From assembly GCF_963583255.1 (NCBI RefSeq), contig NC_084806.1:24674735-24738734 (forward strand): a stretch of DNA of 64,000 nucleotides, in the 5' to 3' direction. Each line of letters opens with the position of its first letter. Position 1 is the stretch's first letter. The translations under genes and the position numbers were made by a program. This DNA is from Pyrus communis. Its lineage: Eukaryota > Streptophyta > Magnoliopsida > Rosales > Rosaceae. This document shows positions 35,382-47,579 of this stretch, piece after piece. The notes below the pieces were generated by a model. That model was given only the letters and a program-made list of their open reading frames with translations, was not told the origin of the DNA and searched no databases.

Positions 35382-37189
35382 TGTTGGAAATGTGCCCTAA
35401 AACCAATCATATGATGATACTTTATGGACATTTCACATGTTAAACTAATCTAGTTTAATATTAAGGGCAAAGATTATTGTTTGAGCCATCTCATATAAAT
35501 GTTATATGCTTAAACGATAAGTCCAAGGAATATGTGATTGGAAGAATGCGATCTAAAGAAGTTAGATTCATGAGACCATTCTTTCGTTGACACATCCTAA
35601 ACGTTCCTGATCATAGGATTGTCAATTGGGCATTGACAGTCCGTTAAGATCAGTACGTGCTATGTCTTCTCTCAGGGAGAGTGACTAGTCTCGAGTCATT
35701 GGTGTGTGTGACATCAAGACAAGTACGTAGGTGCTCAATAGAGAATGAGTTCACTGAACACGATCAACGAAGAGTTCTCATATTCATGTCACATGAGAAC
35801 TCATGGTTGGGATAATGCAAATTAGTCTTTTGACCTGAGGCATCACAGTTGTCTTGTGGTTAGGTCCTTAATCTTTGATTATGTCAAAGTCACTCCATCA
35901 GGAGGGTGTCCACGGCATCGTTGGGGTTAAGCCACTTAGCCATGGAGACAAGTGAATGCGCAACAAGGGATCTCTAACCTTCAAACTGTTTGAGGGAGAA
36001 TACTCTATGATATGATTAAGAATCTCTGGCCAGAGTATGAATGAGATGTTGGAATGCGTTCCAAATCACATTCAAGGTAATCATATAAGCACAAAATTCA
36101 CATTGGATAGTAGACATGAATAAACTATCAAACCAAACAATGTGGTCAAGAGTATTGTATTAGAGAATGACCGTATTGCATTTGTAATCCTAAAACTGAA
36201 TAGGTTCTCCACCTCTTCTGATTAGCTTGGGTAACCATGACATGCTGCTAGGCGTCAACCATGGTTTGTGGAAGCCCTAAAAGTGTATTATCACTAACGG
36301 GAGAATTGAAAGTAAGTTCCAATTCACAATCGATTTGAAAGAGTTTGAATCGCCCACTGCCTCGCTAAAAGGAACCTAATGGATCGTACACCGTGTAAGG
36401 TAAAGATTGAAGATTCAACGGAAATGAGTAAGAATAATTAAATGGTTTAATTATTTATGGCAAGGATTAATTAATATGTTAATTAATCAAACGAATAAGT
36501 TCGTTAAAGACCTCAGGATAGTTTTGGACCTTAATGCCCAATGGGCTTCGAACGTCAGGTCCATTGACTTAAGTTGTATGACAACTTAATGAATAATGAT
36601 TCACAAAGGCCCAAATAGCCCAATAAATCCCATATGGCCGGCCATTTAGAGGAGGGTAGTGAACTTGGCTTAATTGCAAGTTTGCCACTCCATTGTGAGG
36701 TGGTATAAAGACATCTTTATAGCCATTTCATCATTAGGGTTTTCTTAGGAGTAAAGATGAGAACAAAACCTCCCTTTGCTCTCAAAAGAGGCCGGCCACC
36801 CTAGAGGAAAACATCTAGCAATCTTACTTCCTCTAGGTCACTCATTTCTTCTACAATATGCCTTGGTGTGGAGACTTAGAGGTTCTCAATTTTGGGAACT
36901 TGGAGAAACCTTTTCATCCATCCAAATCCATGGATCTAAGATGCAAGGAATGAAGGCCCTCTCTTTGGGTGATTAGCCTTTGCTTATGCAAAGAGGAATC
37001 TACAAAGGTATTGATTTCTCAACTCACTTTGTTTTGAGTTGAGTCTTGGTTCACCTATCTACTAGGCTTTGAAGTTCATGGGTTAAGTTTTGTTTTTGAG
37101 TGCATATAAACATGATTGCGCCTTTTAATTGTTAATTGAATGTTGTTGATGTTGCTCAAATGAACTTGTTTTTCACAAATCTTCCTTCA
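35382..37189 (+). repeat. Copia C 3' LTR
   Basis: This 1808-bp copy of 14551-16358 begins TGTTGGAAATGTGCC and ends CTTCCTTCA, followed by ATGGT. About 14 substitutions separate the two LTRs by eye. Confidence 0.95.
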
Positions 37190-37616
37190 ATGGTGATGTT
37201 AACTTCAGGCATTGAAAGAAATTCTTAGGACCCTTGCATTATGACAAACGTGATTCGTTTCTGCTTGGTGACTTATTCCTCAGTGGTGAAATTTCATCTT
37301 TGCAACTAATTCACGTAAATAAGGTACTCTTTTCCCTTTTTCCTTCTTTTCTTTCGACTTCGTTTTCTTTGATACATGTATCTTTATGTAGGTTGTGCCT
37401 ATCAGTTTAGAAGGCGTTGCTGAATCCCATGTTTCTAGCTTTACTGAGCTTATGTTCCTTGACAACCTGCAAGATTGGCGATCCACCTACAGAATGGGGG
37501 AATAGTTGGCCTGTAGATTGCGACAAGCCCCATAACCAGCTTGAGATGTGCATTCAGGAACTCAGTCTCCTTAAGTACACTCTGCCAAATGTCGATGCGT
37601 GACATAAGTCACGTGT
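37190..37616 (+). pseudogene. PMD-like pseudogene, 3' part
   Basis: Across the copia C insertion the frame upstream (ending in an IENIHEDG-like segment) continues as DVNFRH, then after a stop as GPLHYDKRDSFLLGDLFLSG. A possible intron follows (37324 AAG|GTACTC to 37392 TAG|GTTGTG), then SLEGVAESHVSSFTELMFLD. The continuity supports both the insertion site and a gene-like origin. No domain is recognised in this C-terminal part. It ends in stops around 37505-37600. Confidence 0.45.
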
Positions 37617-38388
37617 CATGTATACGACTTGTGAGATACATTGTGCATGCCATGTAACCCCTAGCATGTCGAAATTTGATTGTGTTGGTGAATATTTATT
37701 TCTCCTAAATTTAAATGTATACACTTCTTCCCCGTAAAGGAATGCACATATCTCACATCTTTCGAATAACATATATTCACATAATAAATTCTATAATCGG
37801 AACCGCTCAATTGCTTAGTTCAAGGAAGTTGAGGTTCTATCATAAAACTAATTGACAATATGGGGAGTAACCCAAGTTACTCATAAGCCCATGCAAAGTC
37901 TCTTATCTCATCAATGTGTGATTTACTCTTAACATGCCCCTTCAAGTGTGGTGAATTTTCAAGCCTAGCATGTGAACAACATAAATCGGGTGACGTGGAC
38001 ACGTGTGGTCACTGGGCTTCATATATGGTACTCACACCATTGAATTTTTCATACATTTAGATGCATATACAATCCCCTAATTGACTAGGTTTTTCTAAAG
38101 ATCATATTAAAATGAACATTAAGAAATTAAACGATTTCGACTATAAAATTTATAAAAATACACCATTCGCAAAAGGTGGAATATGTGTATTTTGTCGTTG
38201 GGAAATGTAAATATTATCCAATATAGTTATATAGGACAACAATAAAAATGAACACTAATAAAAAACGAACTTGTGACTTGATCATGTTTGTGTACAGCTA
38301 CTTTTAATAAAGATCGAGCTTTTGAGTAATATACTAGTAACAACGGAAAAGAGAATTTGGGAGGGAGAAAATTGGTGCACTTTGAAAG
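37617..38388. other. Intergenic, no gene; possible MITE fragment
   Basis: This is AT-rich, with no coding signal. The segment about 37820-38030 (GAGGTTCTATCATAAAAC ... CTCATCAATGTGTGATT) looks like a common dispersed plant repeat I have seen before. I cannot find its ends or a duplication. Confidence 0.3.
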
Positions 38389-39523
38389 TGTTTGGGTTAA
38401 TATTTGAACATTAGACCTAGATGAAGGAAAGCCCATGGATGCCAACTAAAACGGAACTTGCCTGAAGCCTAGCACCAAGCCTAAAGGCAAAGTGAAGCCT
38501 TCTTAGCTAAGATGCATGCCACGTTCTTACCATTGAAGAGACAAGTGATGAAGACTAACCTACTACTAGCTAAAGAATACTTTCTAGTGGCATTACAAGT
38601 AAAAAAGCTAATGACTCACTACCCTTTAGACGATTTCGGGCAAGAGCAAAGTCACAATAGTCGGGCTAATTAGCCTATCAAAGGAGGAAGAGGTCCTAGA
38701 CACAAGGACACTCAACCAATCAAACAAACAAAGATACAAAATTTGATCTCAAGCTAGATTTGCATTCAAAAGTTGAAATCAACCCAGATTCAGTCATTTT
38801 TAGCGACAAGCTCTGTCTTGCCCAATTTAAAGCTCTGCTACCTCCCTTAGTGGCATAGTATTGATTCCTTTGTGTAAATTTGTTTACCATCCATCCTTTT
38901 TTAGCATATAAACCCTGTTAATTCAAAGAGAAGTGATTGTAAGAGGTTCAACCTTGATAGACAAGGTGAAATCTTGCCCGACGCTCTTTGTTTGTTTTAT
39001 AAATTTGTAGATCTATTACCTAATGCATTCTCCAGTATGTATTCAAGTTATTTCCATCAATTTTCCTATTTTAAGAATTCCATTTGCATCTGGATCTGGT
39101 TAGTTTAATGGATATGTTATCGTTAAAATCAATCAAGAACCAAGCAAACGGCTTAAAAGGGCCTGGAATCCCTTCATTTGAACATACAAGACTATGAACT
39201 AAAAGTCATTGTTTACAAGGCAAGAAAAAAAACTTAATATGGACTTAACCCATCCATGACAATCCTTTCATAACAAGAAGTCCGAGTAACTTAGGGCGCA
39301 AGTAATCGACTAAAAACACTCTTGTTCTACATTTGCTATACTGAGATAGCAGTGGCACGCCTAGCACTTAGTTAGTTTTGATTGCGAGCCTCAAGGCTTA
39401 CACCTAATGCCCCACAAAGGCACCTTTTAGAACTAACTTTGTCCTCTTCTTGTAACACATTAACAAGCAAGAGCCTAACTACACATCCAAAGTGCCAATC
39501 CCTTGGGAAGCTGTGCTAAAACA
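38389..39523 (+). repeat. Element D 5' LTR
   Basis: It aligns with 47580-48707 from TGTTTGGG to GCTGTGCT (39517). It then reads AAAACATAG before a leader-like TTTTAGCATGCCTAGTGGGA (39527-39546), which resembles the conserved start of the internal region in plant Tat-type elements. The exact end is uncertain by a few bases. Confidence 0.75.
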
Positions 39524-39561
39524 TAGTTTTAGCATGCCTAGTGGGACATTCATAGTCTTGT

Positions 39562-41984
39562 ATGCCAAGAAAAAGAAGGAAGGAGAAAACCTTCAGGTGG
39601 AACATAGAATACGGGCCACCCCATTGTCTACCAAGATCGAGCATGACAAATCATCCAGAGGATTTTCCTTCCCTGCAAGTACCAACTATTCTAGAAAGCT
39701 TGACTTCATCCAAGAAGTCAGGAGGGAAGGTAACCAATGAAGATTTGCAAGCCACCATGGTACAAGTGCTGAAAAGTATGGAAAAGATCACTTTGGAAAC
39801 CAAAGGAGAAGTAAGCAGATTCTGTTCCTTAACAAAGAGTCTGCAAAAAAGATTAGATCTGGAGTACTTTACTCCAAAGAGTGGTTATGCCAGGGAAATG
39901 ATGAGGGAAGAAAGCCTTGAGAAAGAACCAGTTATCCCCTTATTTCTTGTGCTTGAGGAAAAGAACCATAAAGGAAAAAACAAGGAAGAATCTAGAGCTA
40001 GTCAGCCAATATTGGAGAAGATCTTGGAAACAGAGTTACCCGACCCCCTATTATTTTCAATAGGTAGTAGGGGCAAAGCGGGCAAGAAAGAAAGAAGTAT
40101 GGGATGCCCCAGTTAATCGGAGAATCTAGTGGAAAATGCGAGCTTACTAAGACAAACAAATCTCTTCCTTATAGGCCCCTACCATTAGCCAGTAAAAGAG
40201 GGGATGTCAAGTGGAGACAACCCAACCTAAAGAAGGAAACCTTCTCAAGCAATGATCACAGCCTGAAATGAGGAACCTCACATACACCATATAATAATAC
40301 AGTTAACCAGCAGCTTAGAGATAAGTTAGCTGAGTCAAGAAGGATGGTGGACTAGAATGCTCAACCCCATACTTGCCCGCTGTTCAGGATCACCTACCAG
40401 AAGCCATACCCGGAGTATATTGATGAGCATAATCCTTTTCCACTCAACTTTAAGATGCCCGTGTTTCCCACTTTTTGGGGAGGATGGCAGTGTATCCTAT
40501 AGAGATCACATCTTCAAGTTCTCCAACCATTGCATAGTATTCGAAGACAATCCTAATTATAAGTTAAGATTGTTTAGGAACCATTTGGTTGGCCTAGCAT
40601 CTCAATGGTATTCTCTGTTGCCCCTCAATTTTATTACTAACTGGGGGCAAAGGGAGATGGCTTTCCATTAGCAGTTTTATAGGATAGAGCCTGAGATGTC
40701 TATCAATGATTTAGTGGAGGTGAAACAATACGTACATGAGTCTACAAAAGACTTTATGATGAGGTTCAAAAGGTCAAGAATGAGGTGCCAATTCCTTATC
40801 AATCATGCCCAACTCATATCCGTTGCTCAAAAGACTTTGAGGCTACCTTTGAGGAAAAAGTTTTATGATGAACAGTTTAATGAGTTACAAGAGTTGGTAA
40901 TTGCTGCAACAAAGTATGAAAAGTTGTTGCTTGAGGAACAGCAAGTAAAGCACTCATCTCAGGCTCATTCTTTTTACAAAGATAACACTGTAATTCACCA
41001 AGTGGAGTTTGAAGGAGCTGAGCCAGAACAAAATGATGGCCATGGAAAAGAAAGGATGGACATGTGCGCGGCAGAGATGATTACCCCCTTCAAACCTTTA
41101 ATAGTGAAGGGGTTAGTCCAACCAGCCAAGGATCAGAAAGTGGTGATGAATGATGGTGGATTTGTCTCTATGAGGCCTTGTAAATACCAGAGTTATTCTT
41201 TTTATTTAACCAAGACCTCAGAGATCTATGAAGAGTTGTTGCAGGCAAGAGTGATTGTGCCCGACAATACCAAAAAAATGCCTAAGCCAGAAGAGCTAAG
41301 GCGAAAGAAGTATAGTAAGCTACATTATACCTTCAATTACTTTATAACCAAATGTGTCCAGTTCAGGGATTGAATACAAGACCTCATAGTGAAGGGAAAG
41401 TTGCTATTGGATAAACCACAAGCCAATATGATGATTGACACGAATCCCTTCACAGAAGCCCCAATAAACATGATCAACTTGACTTGGGCGGAAAAACTAA
41501 AAGGGAAACTTAGGAAGTGAAAGCAGAAAGAAGGCAAGTTGACAAACCAACAGAACGAACTATCAAGTTGCCCGAGAAACCCAAAGCAGCCATAGTTAAA
41601 GGACTGGTGTTATGTTGTAAATGCCAAGGTGAATGTGAGTTAGATGTACCAGCATCAGGAGCCATTATTGATCAACAATTGATTAGAAGAAAGGATAAAG
41701 AAGAACAAGAAGTCTGCAGAAGTATCATGCCAGCAGTTGAGAAAAAAATTTCCATAAATGTTTTCCAAAGGTTGAGGGGAGATTCTCAACCAAAGGGCTT
41801 ATTAGAGGTATTTAGAAATTACGAAGCCTCCAAAGAGGTAGAGGACAAAGAAGCCAAAATACCAAAATGGGTGGATGTAAAGCCTCCCCAACTAAGTTAT
41901 AATGATGTTAGAATGAAGGGAAGAACAAAGAGCATTATATCCCCATTCACCAAGAAAGATTATGCCCGACTCGGGCGAAAATGA
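39562..41984 (+). pseudogene. Element D gag, broken
   Basis: Successive open pieces cover 39562-40116 (184 codons, Lys/Glu-rich N-terminal region), 40357-40671, 40684-41373 and 41517-41984. The capsid part is 40684-41000 (EMSINDLVEVKQYVHESTKD, FMMRFKRSRMRCQF). The C-terminal part has EELRRKKYSKLHYTFNYF, the place where relatives carry a zinc-binding CxWH motif, which is lost here. A CCKCQGECELDV block follows at about 41610-41650. Several frameshifts and stops (for example 41371-41373) make it non-functional. Gag class is inferred from motif order. Confidence 0.7.
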
Positions 41985-42379
41985 TACGTAGTAAGAAAAG
42001 ATAGGAGGCCTGTCAAAGAAATGAGAGCCTTTATGACCAGGAGAGCTTAGAGGCAACACAAACCCCACGTGAACTCAGTAAAAGTCCCCAAAACCTCGGA
42101 AACCTATGAAAATGTGAAGTATGAGAAAGAACCTCATGGGGGAAGAAATCAACTTCATTGGAGAAGCAAAAAGGAGGTAGAAAAGGCAAATAGCAAGACT
42201 GAGGGGGAAGGAGATCATGTGCCATAGAGCCCTCATCCTGGGAAGTACAGAATCCTAAGGAGAGCTCAAGAGGACATGGTAATGATACCAACACCAAGAT
42301 GGAGCCCGGAACCAATATGTTTTGGAACTATCTCGCCTGAGAGAAGAATGCCTCTACCGTTGCTAGTTGATACTCTCTA

Positions 42380-43041
42380 TGAAAACCTAGTGCAGGCATA
42401 AAACTTTGGCATAACTCGGGAAGAAAGGTTTCCCGAGCTGATGTTGCCAAAAGAATCACAAGCCTGGTTAGATGAATTCATGGACCATATTGGGGGCAAG
42501 AATGAGGACTTACCTGAACCTAGCAACTTCCATGTAAACATGAAATTTGTTCTATCTGCCATGTTTTGTCCCAAGCATGATCAACCTACCACAATAGAGG
42601 GTGATTACTTGGCAACAGAACCTATGATGGCACATGTTAGTGTTAAAGAAGCAGGAAAAGAGGAGTCAGGCAGAATATGTCTGCTTGAGCTCACAAAAAG
42701 AGAGCTCGAGAGAGTGTACTCAAACAAAATGGTATTTAGTCGCCCAAGTTTGACCCTAGCTAACCATCTTAAGCCTACGTATGTAACTGCTCATTTGGAA
42801 GGACTTCAAGAGGGTTTTGATTGATGGAAGAGTTGCGATCCATGTGTTACCATATAAGCAGATGAAAATGGTGTGTAGAAGTAAGGAAGATCTCATCCCC
42901 ACAGATCTAACAGTTTCCAGTTTCTCTGGAGCCATCACTAGAATTCATGGGATATTGTCTCTGGAGGTTAACTTGGGCTATAAGCAAGTCATGCTAGCCT
43001 TCTTCATTGTCGATAGTACTCCACCTATAGAGCTATACTAA
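42380..43041 (+). pseudogene. Element D aspartic protease region, mutated
   Basis: Frame 42441-42824 (AWLDEFMDHIGGKNEDLP, PTYVTAHLEG) passes by a frameshift to 42817-43041, which reads IDGRVAIHVLPYKQMK and then LIPTDLTVSSFSGAITRIHG. Relatives have a D-G-G-A type active site. Here the residues after Asp-Gly are Arg-Val, which should abolish activity. The order gag then protease is as expected for Ty3-gypsy. Confidence 0.65.
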
Positions 43042-43059
43042 GCTGAGATTAGATTCATC

Positions 43060-43345
43060 AGAGTCTCTCTGTGCCTTCCACACTACACCAACAGGTAGCA
43101 GTTTACCACGAGGAATGAGCCAAGGGACCAGAATTTTGGGAGATGGTGGAGGCCGAGTCACGGCCATTCCTCCCAACTGCCAATGTGGCAGAAGCCAGCT
43201 TTTATAATCCTAGTATTGGGATTCTCTAGTGCTTAGGAGCTAATAAGAAAGGCCGCCCAACTAAGGTGATGGTCCAAAAGCTCTTGGAACAAAGATTGTT
43301 CTTCACCGGGGAAAAATGGGATAGACCCCATATTGTCCCAACTCC
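43060..43345 (+). pseudogene. Element D post-protease linker relic
   Basis: The frame reads EFWEMVEAESRPFLPTAN and FYNPSIGIL, followed by KKGRPTKVMVQKLLEQ. This is the linker that precedes RT in this element class. RT itself does not follow, so the deletion begins near 43345. Confidence 0.5.
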
Positions 43346-43429
43346 CCAATAGTAGTAACATCAGAACAAAGAATAAATGACCAAGTAGTTGTAGTCAGGT
43401 ACTTAATCAAAAGACTATTGGTGTATGGA

Positions 43430-43738
43430 AGAGAGATAAAGCAGGAAAGGGAGAACTGTTACCCGAGCATACAACAAGAAGGTAAAGTTATAGACCTTCA
43501 AGGAAGGAGACTTAGTATGGAAAGCAATTCTGCCTTTAGGAGCTCAAGTTAGAGGCTTTGGGAAATGGAGTCCTACTTGGGAAGGAACTTTTGTTATTCA
43601 CCAAGAACTGGATAAGAGAAGATATTACTTGACAGATTTGGAGGAAAACTTGCAAATGCATCCAGTTAATGCTAAGTTTTTAAAGAAATATCATCCAACT
43701 CTTTGGGATGTTAGAGATTGTTATATTGAAGAGAGTTA
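43430..43738 (+). pseudogene. Element D integrase C-terminal domain relic
   Basis: The frame reads FKEGDLVWKAILPLGAQV, then GKWSPTWEGTFVIHQELD and FLKKYHPTLWDVRD. This is the GPY/F-type C-terminal module of gypsy integrase, with GTF in place of GPF. It sits about 85 bp after the linker relic, so RT, RNase H and the integrase core (about 2.5-3 kb in relatives) are missing. Confidence 0.7.
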
Positions 43739-43954
43739 GTGATTTCAAAGAGAAGTTAGATGGTGAAGTAAGAACTTCAATATAATGCAAGAAGTGAAAC
43801 AAGTAAAGGCAAAGAATAGTTTTATTTCATAAAAAGAAAGTTACAGTGGCCCTAGCCTAATAGATTTACATCTCCACCCAAAGTGATTATTCAAGAGTAG
43901 TAAGTCTACATAGTTGTAAAAATTTTGGTAAGCTCGGCCAAAGCAGTGTTGCTA

Positions 43955-46900
43955 TTAACAAGTTGAGACTTTATTTGCCTTTTGCACTTTTTCGATATGT
44001 TGTTTGAGTGTACCAAGGAGAGTTGCCTGCTTAGCCTTTGGCACAGTAAGTTGCTCTTCTAACTTCTGGATTTCAAAAGTCGCCACCTTGATCCTCTCAT
44101 CTGTCATTGAACCTTCATCCGCCAGCTGTTGAATATGAATGGAAGTACTGGATTGTTTCTCCTTAAAGCACATCACTCGATTGGCTTGCCTTTCAGCCTT
44201 CTAATGTTGATACCTAAGAGCCCTCAAGTTCTCAAAATATGAGAGGAATGACTCATACTGAACTCTTGATAGTTGATCAGCCTTGAACAGATCTGTTATG
44301 GCGTTCTCTATGTCGTGAACAGCCTTAAGGCTGAAGGAAGATAAGAAGTCCCTCTTCACCTACTCTTGAAAGACTTGGTGTTGCTCTTGAAAGCCAGAAG
44401 ATTCAGAGGGACGCCTTGTGGATTTTAGCTTTGTCTTAAGTTGCCCGAACTCCTTAAAAAGCTCAGGCAAAGTTGCAATTATGGAAATAGGTGAAGGAAA
44501 AAAGGGCAGTGCTCTAGTTTCTTTAGAGGGCGTAGTAATAGAGGAGGTCTCAATAGAGGGAGGAGCCCAAGAAGTGGGAACAGTGATGATTGTAAGAGCA
44601 GTGGTGGTCTTAATCTTCTTCTTAGGTCTACAGATAGGAATCCATGTGACCCTAGAAGCTAAAGGAGGTTGAGGAAGTTCCGTCTAGCACACCAAACGTG
44701 GAGGAGAATTGCCTAAGTCATCTCTAGGGCCCTGTTGCAAAACCAAGAAAAACAAAGTTAGGAGAATGACTACAATTCAGAATGAAGAAAGGTAATATGA
44801 GAAAAGTCAATATATTTGAATGAAGCTCGTGGCCTTGGAAGGAGGGGTAATGACTCTTGGTTGTGGAGAGGGATCACTCCCACTAACTGGAGAATGAGGA
44901 ATTGTGCCCAAACCCTTACCAAAGGCCTATAAATATCAAAGAGAAATCGCAAATACCAGTAACTAAGTTATGGAAAAAAAGGTAGAAGTGAAGGTACTTC
45001 TATACATGAGGAGGGTCTTGAGTCGAAAGATGAAGCTCATTTGTAATGGTTGCTGGATGAAGAGAAACCTATGGGCTAATTACCTCTGAGATCACGGAGA
45101 TCTTAGGGACTATAAGCTCCCCAAATGCTGTTGCTGTTAATTGGTGTGACTCATGTTCTGGAGATGGCTGGGGAAAATAAGAACAGAAAATAAATATAAA
45201 TAAAAAGATATTAAGACAGAAAGATTTAAGACAAAAGTACTCACCGGATTGCTGTCCTCTTCCACAAAGTGCAACATCTCCCCAGTTGACGGGCCAAACT
45301 TAAAAGTAAGAGCCACTATCAATGAAGGCGAATTTGAAGGAATGAAGGTAGAGTTTTGCCCGACTGAGGGTGCAACTACTAGGACCTTAGCCTACAAAAA
45401 GAAAAGTTAAGTATTAAAACTCTATGGTGATGGGAATACAAGTATAAAGTGTGCAAAAGAGATATACCTTTGAAGGCTTAGCTAGAGAGGGGGAATCATG
45501 CATTAGTCAAGCATGCAGAGATGGAGCCTCAAGAGGAATAGAACCCTTCACCTCTAATGTCCTATTTAAAAATACAAGTAAAGAGTCAGTGCAAATATTG
45601 AAAGAATAAAGGAGAGTGGGATACTTAAAATAGTCAAACCTTTAACTCTAATTCGTTAAGGATAACATCGAGAATAGGCTTGTCTTTCTGATACAACTTT
45701 GCTCCTAATGTCTCTTCCTTGGAAATTACAGTAGGCTTCTTGGTTGCTTAGGGCCCTAAACCCAAAAGAAAGGAATTGTTAGCTCTTAAACACAAAATGC
45801 AAGTAAGAAGGAAAGGTTGAAAAAAAATTCACTTACTGGAAGGTTTTTGTTTCTTCCTACCCACGCCCGCCTCAGTTATAGAAGCAGAAGACTTGGAAGA
45901 TTTGGCGACCTGTGCCCTTGTTCTCTTCTTTATAGGGGTTGCCAGTAGACCATGGATGGAAAGTTGAGCTTGAGGTCGCTCTTCGGCCTCGGGCTCTAAA
46001 GATCCATTACTTCTGCCCGAGTTCGCCGTGTGGCCTAAGTTTCCACAACAGGCTCAACCTCGCCTTCTGAGTCTCCAAGTAGCCCAGAGGCATCCCCACC
46101 TACTCCAACGCCTTATCTTTTTGCCTCAACTGCGGCTTCTTGAAGGACAAAGGCATCCTCAGCCTCTTCATCCTTCCTGACATCCATTTCTGCAGAGTTG
46201 CCTTGGGCTGCATATGTAAAGAAACCAAGAACAGTGTTAGGAAAAGGCAGATTCATGAAATTACAAATTAAAAAAGGTAAAAGGTACCTATCAGAATGAG
46301 TTAATTCTTCTGATAAATCATTTCCTTCCAATCTGCAAGCTCATTTGGCTTTGGATAGGATTTGGTTGAGAGTTGCTTGAATAGGCGATCATGGGCTTTG
46401 TGCAGGTCTCCTCCATACTTCTTAGTCTATTTTGCTTCCCATCAAGAAAAACAGCTTAAAGTGCATTCGAAGTTCAAGGTCATAGGCTTTCGGGCAACCT
46501 TGCTCAGTACCTCAAGACTTCGTCGGGAAGCTTGGAATGAAACTTCTTATGGAGAATGAAGATGTACAATGAACAGAGTCAAAGAATGGCATTGGGATAG
46601 CTTGTCTAAACCCCAACTATCTAGCACAGAAGTTGGGATGGTAAACCTCCAGCCCGTGTTCATAGCGGTCACTGCTTATTCCCCAAGTTAGGTCCCTTGG
46701 TTGTATGCAGTTAATAAATCTCTCTCCACAGAAGGGGCTAGTGTCACCTCCAAAATCATCTTGGAAAGCTTGGTCAGAGAACCAAGGATATCTCCTCAGT
46801 ACGGACGCTTCCCATTCCCGGTCTACTCGAGTCCTGCAAACTCTGAAGAAGTAGAGGCAACAGAAGGTGGAATGATTGATGGGAAAGGCCTCAGCGAGGA

Positions 46901-47224
46901 TTCGGGCATGGGCTGTGTCCATGCCTCATCCTTTATCAGTAGGAAGCCGCGACAATGGTTTGACCATTTAAAAGACGAAATGCCCGACTTAGCCTGAAAT
47001 GGGTTGGGGTATACTAATTCTCCTGAGGCATATTGTTTTCTACAACTACAAGGACCTGAGAAATCCATGCAGGCCCCCAAGAAATGTACTCCTCCCTTCT
47101 TGAAGAAAAGTTCAGTATGCAGGCAAGCCCGACGACGATGAACGCCATTGAGCAAGTGGCGCATGGTGGAAATCCCCTTAACAGTCTCCCATGGAGATTG
47201 AGTTCAAGCAACTTTGGGTGCCAT
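43955..47224 (-). pseudogene. Antisense PMD-like gene inside element D, decayed
   Basis: On the minus strand, frames at about 47220-46360 give RHLLNGVHRRRACLHTELFF, SWGPAWISQVLVVVENNMPQ, WTQPMPESSLRPFPSIIPPS, and then ERFINCIQPRDLTWGISSDR followed by GLEVYHPNFCARQLGFRQAI. The last part matches the PMD signature (a YHP..ARQLGF.Q motif before a Pro-rich turn). Pro- and Glu-rich pieces follow (46330-45800). A coiled-coil tail lies at 44176-43955 (KVATFEIQKLEEQLTVPKAK). Frames change several times, some possibly at introns and some by mutation. PMD capture by gypsy elements is known in plants. This copy lies antisense between the integrase relic and the 3' LTR. Confidence 0.55.
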
Positions 47225-47579
47225 TAGATGATTTTAAGGAGAAGATGGGAAGAAAATCAGAATTAGGGGGGGCAAGAACTAAAGAACGAGAAAAGTTTCT
47301 GCAAAGTCTGAAGGCTCTGAGAATTCTGGGAAGTTCTGGGAATTCGAAGGTTTGAAGTTGCTAAGGTATTTAAACAAAGGGTTATGTGAGAATTATATAG
47401 TAAGTGGTTACTTAATGATGGAATTCGTGGGTTAATGCAAAAGTTTAGTTAACAACGATTGTTTTAAATGGTGAAAGTCCCAAGTGAAGGCGTGCGATGG
47501 CTATTTAATCACCTGCCACGGCTATTTAATCATTATTAGCTTCTTAGGTTGTAGACTCAACAATGATTAAAGGGGGCAT

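Larger units (their letters stand above)
14551..37189 (+). mobile_element. Copia C: LTR retrotransposon with decayed interior, host of E2
   Basis: The element is bounded by two 1808-bp LTRs and the duplication ATGGT (14546-14550, 37190-37194). An initiator-tRNA-Met primer site lies at 16361, and a purine tract ending AAGTGGGAGAT lies just before the 3' LTR. Without E2 it is about 9.05 kb. The interior (16359-16515 plus 30101-35381) keeps only scraps of gag, integrase and RNase H. The LTRs differ by about 14 substitutions by eye and no length change. Recent LTRs around a dead interior suggest it moved as a non-autonomous element using enzymes from relatives. Confidence 0.93.
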
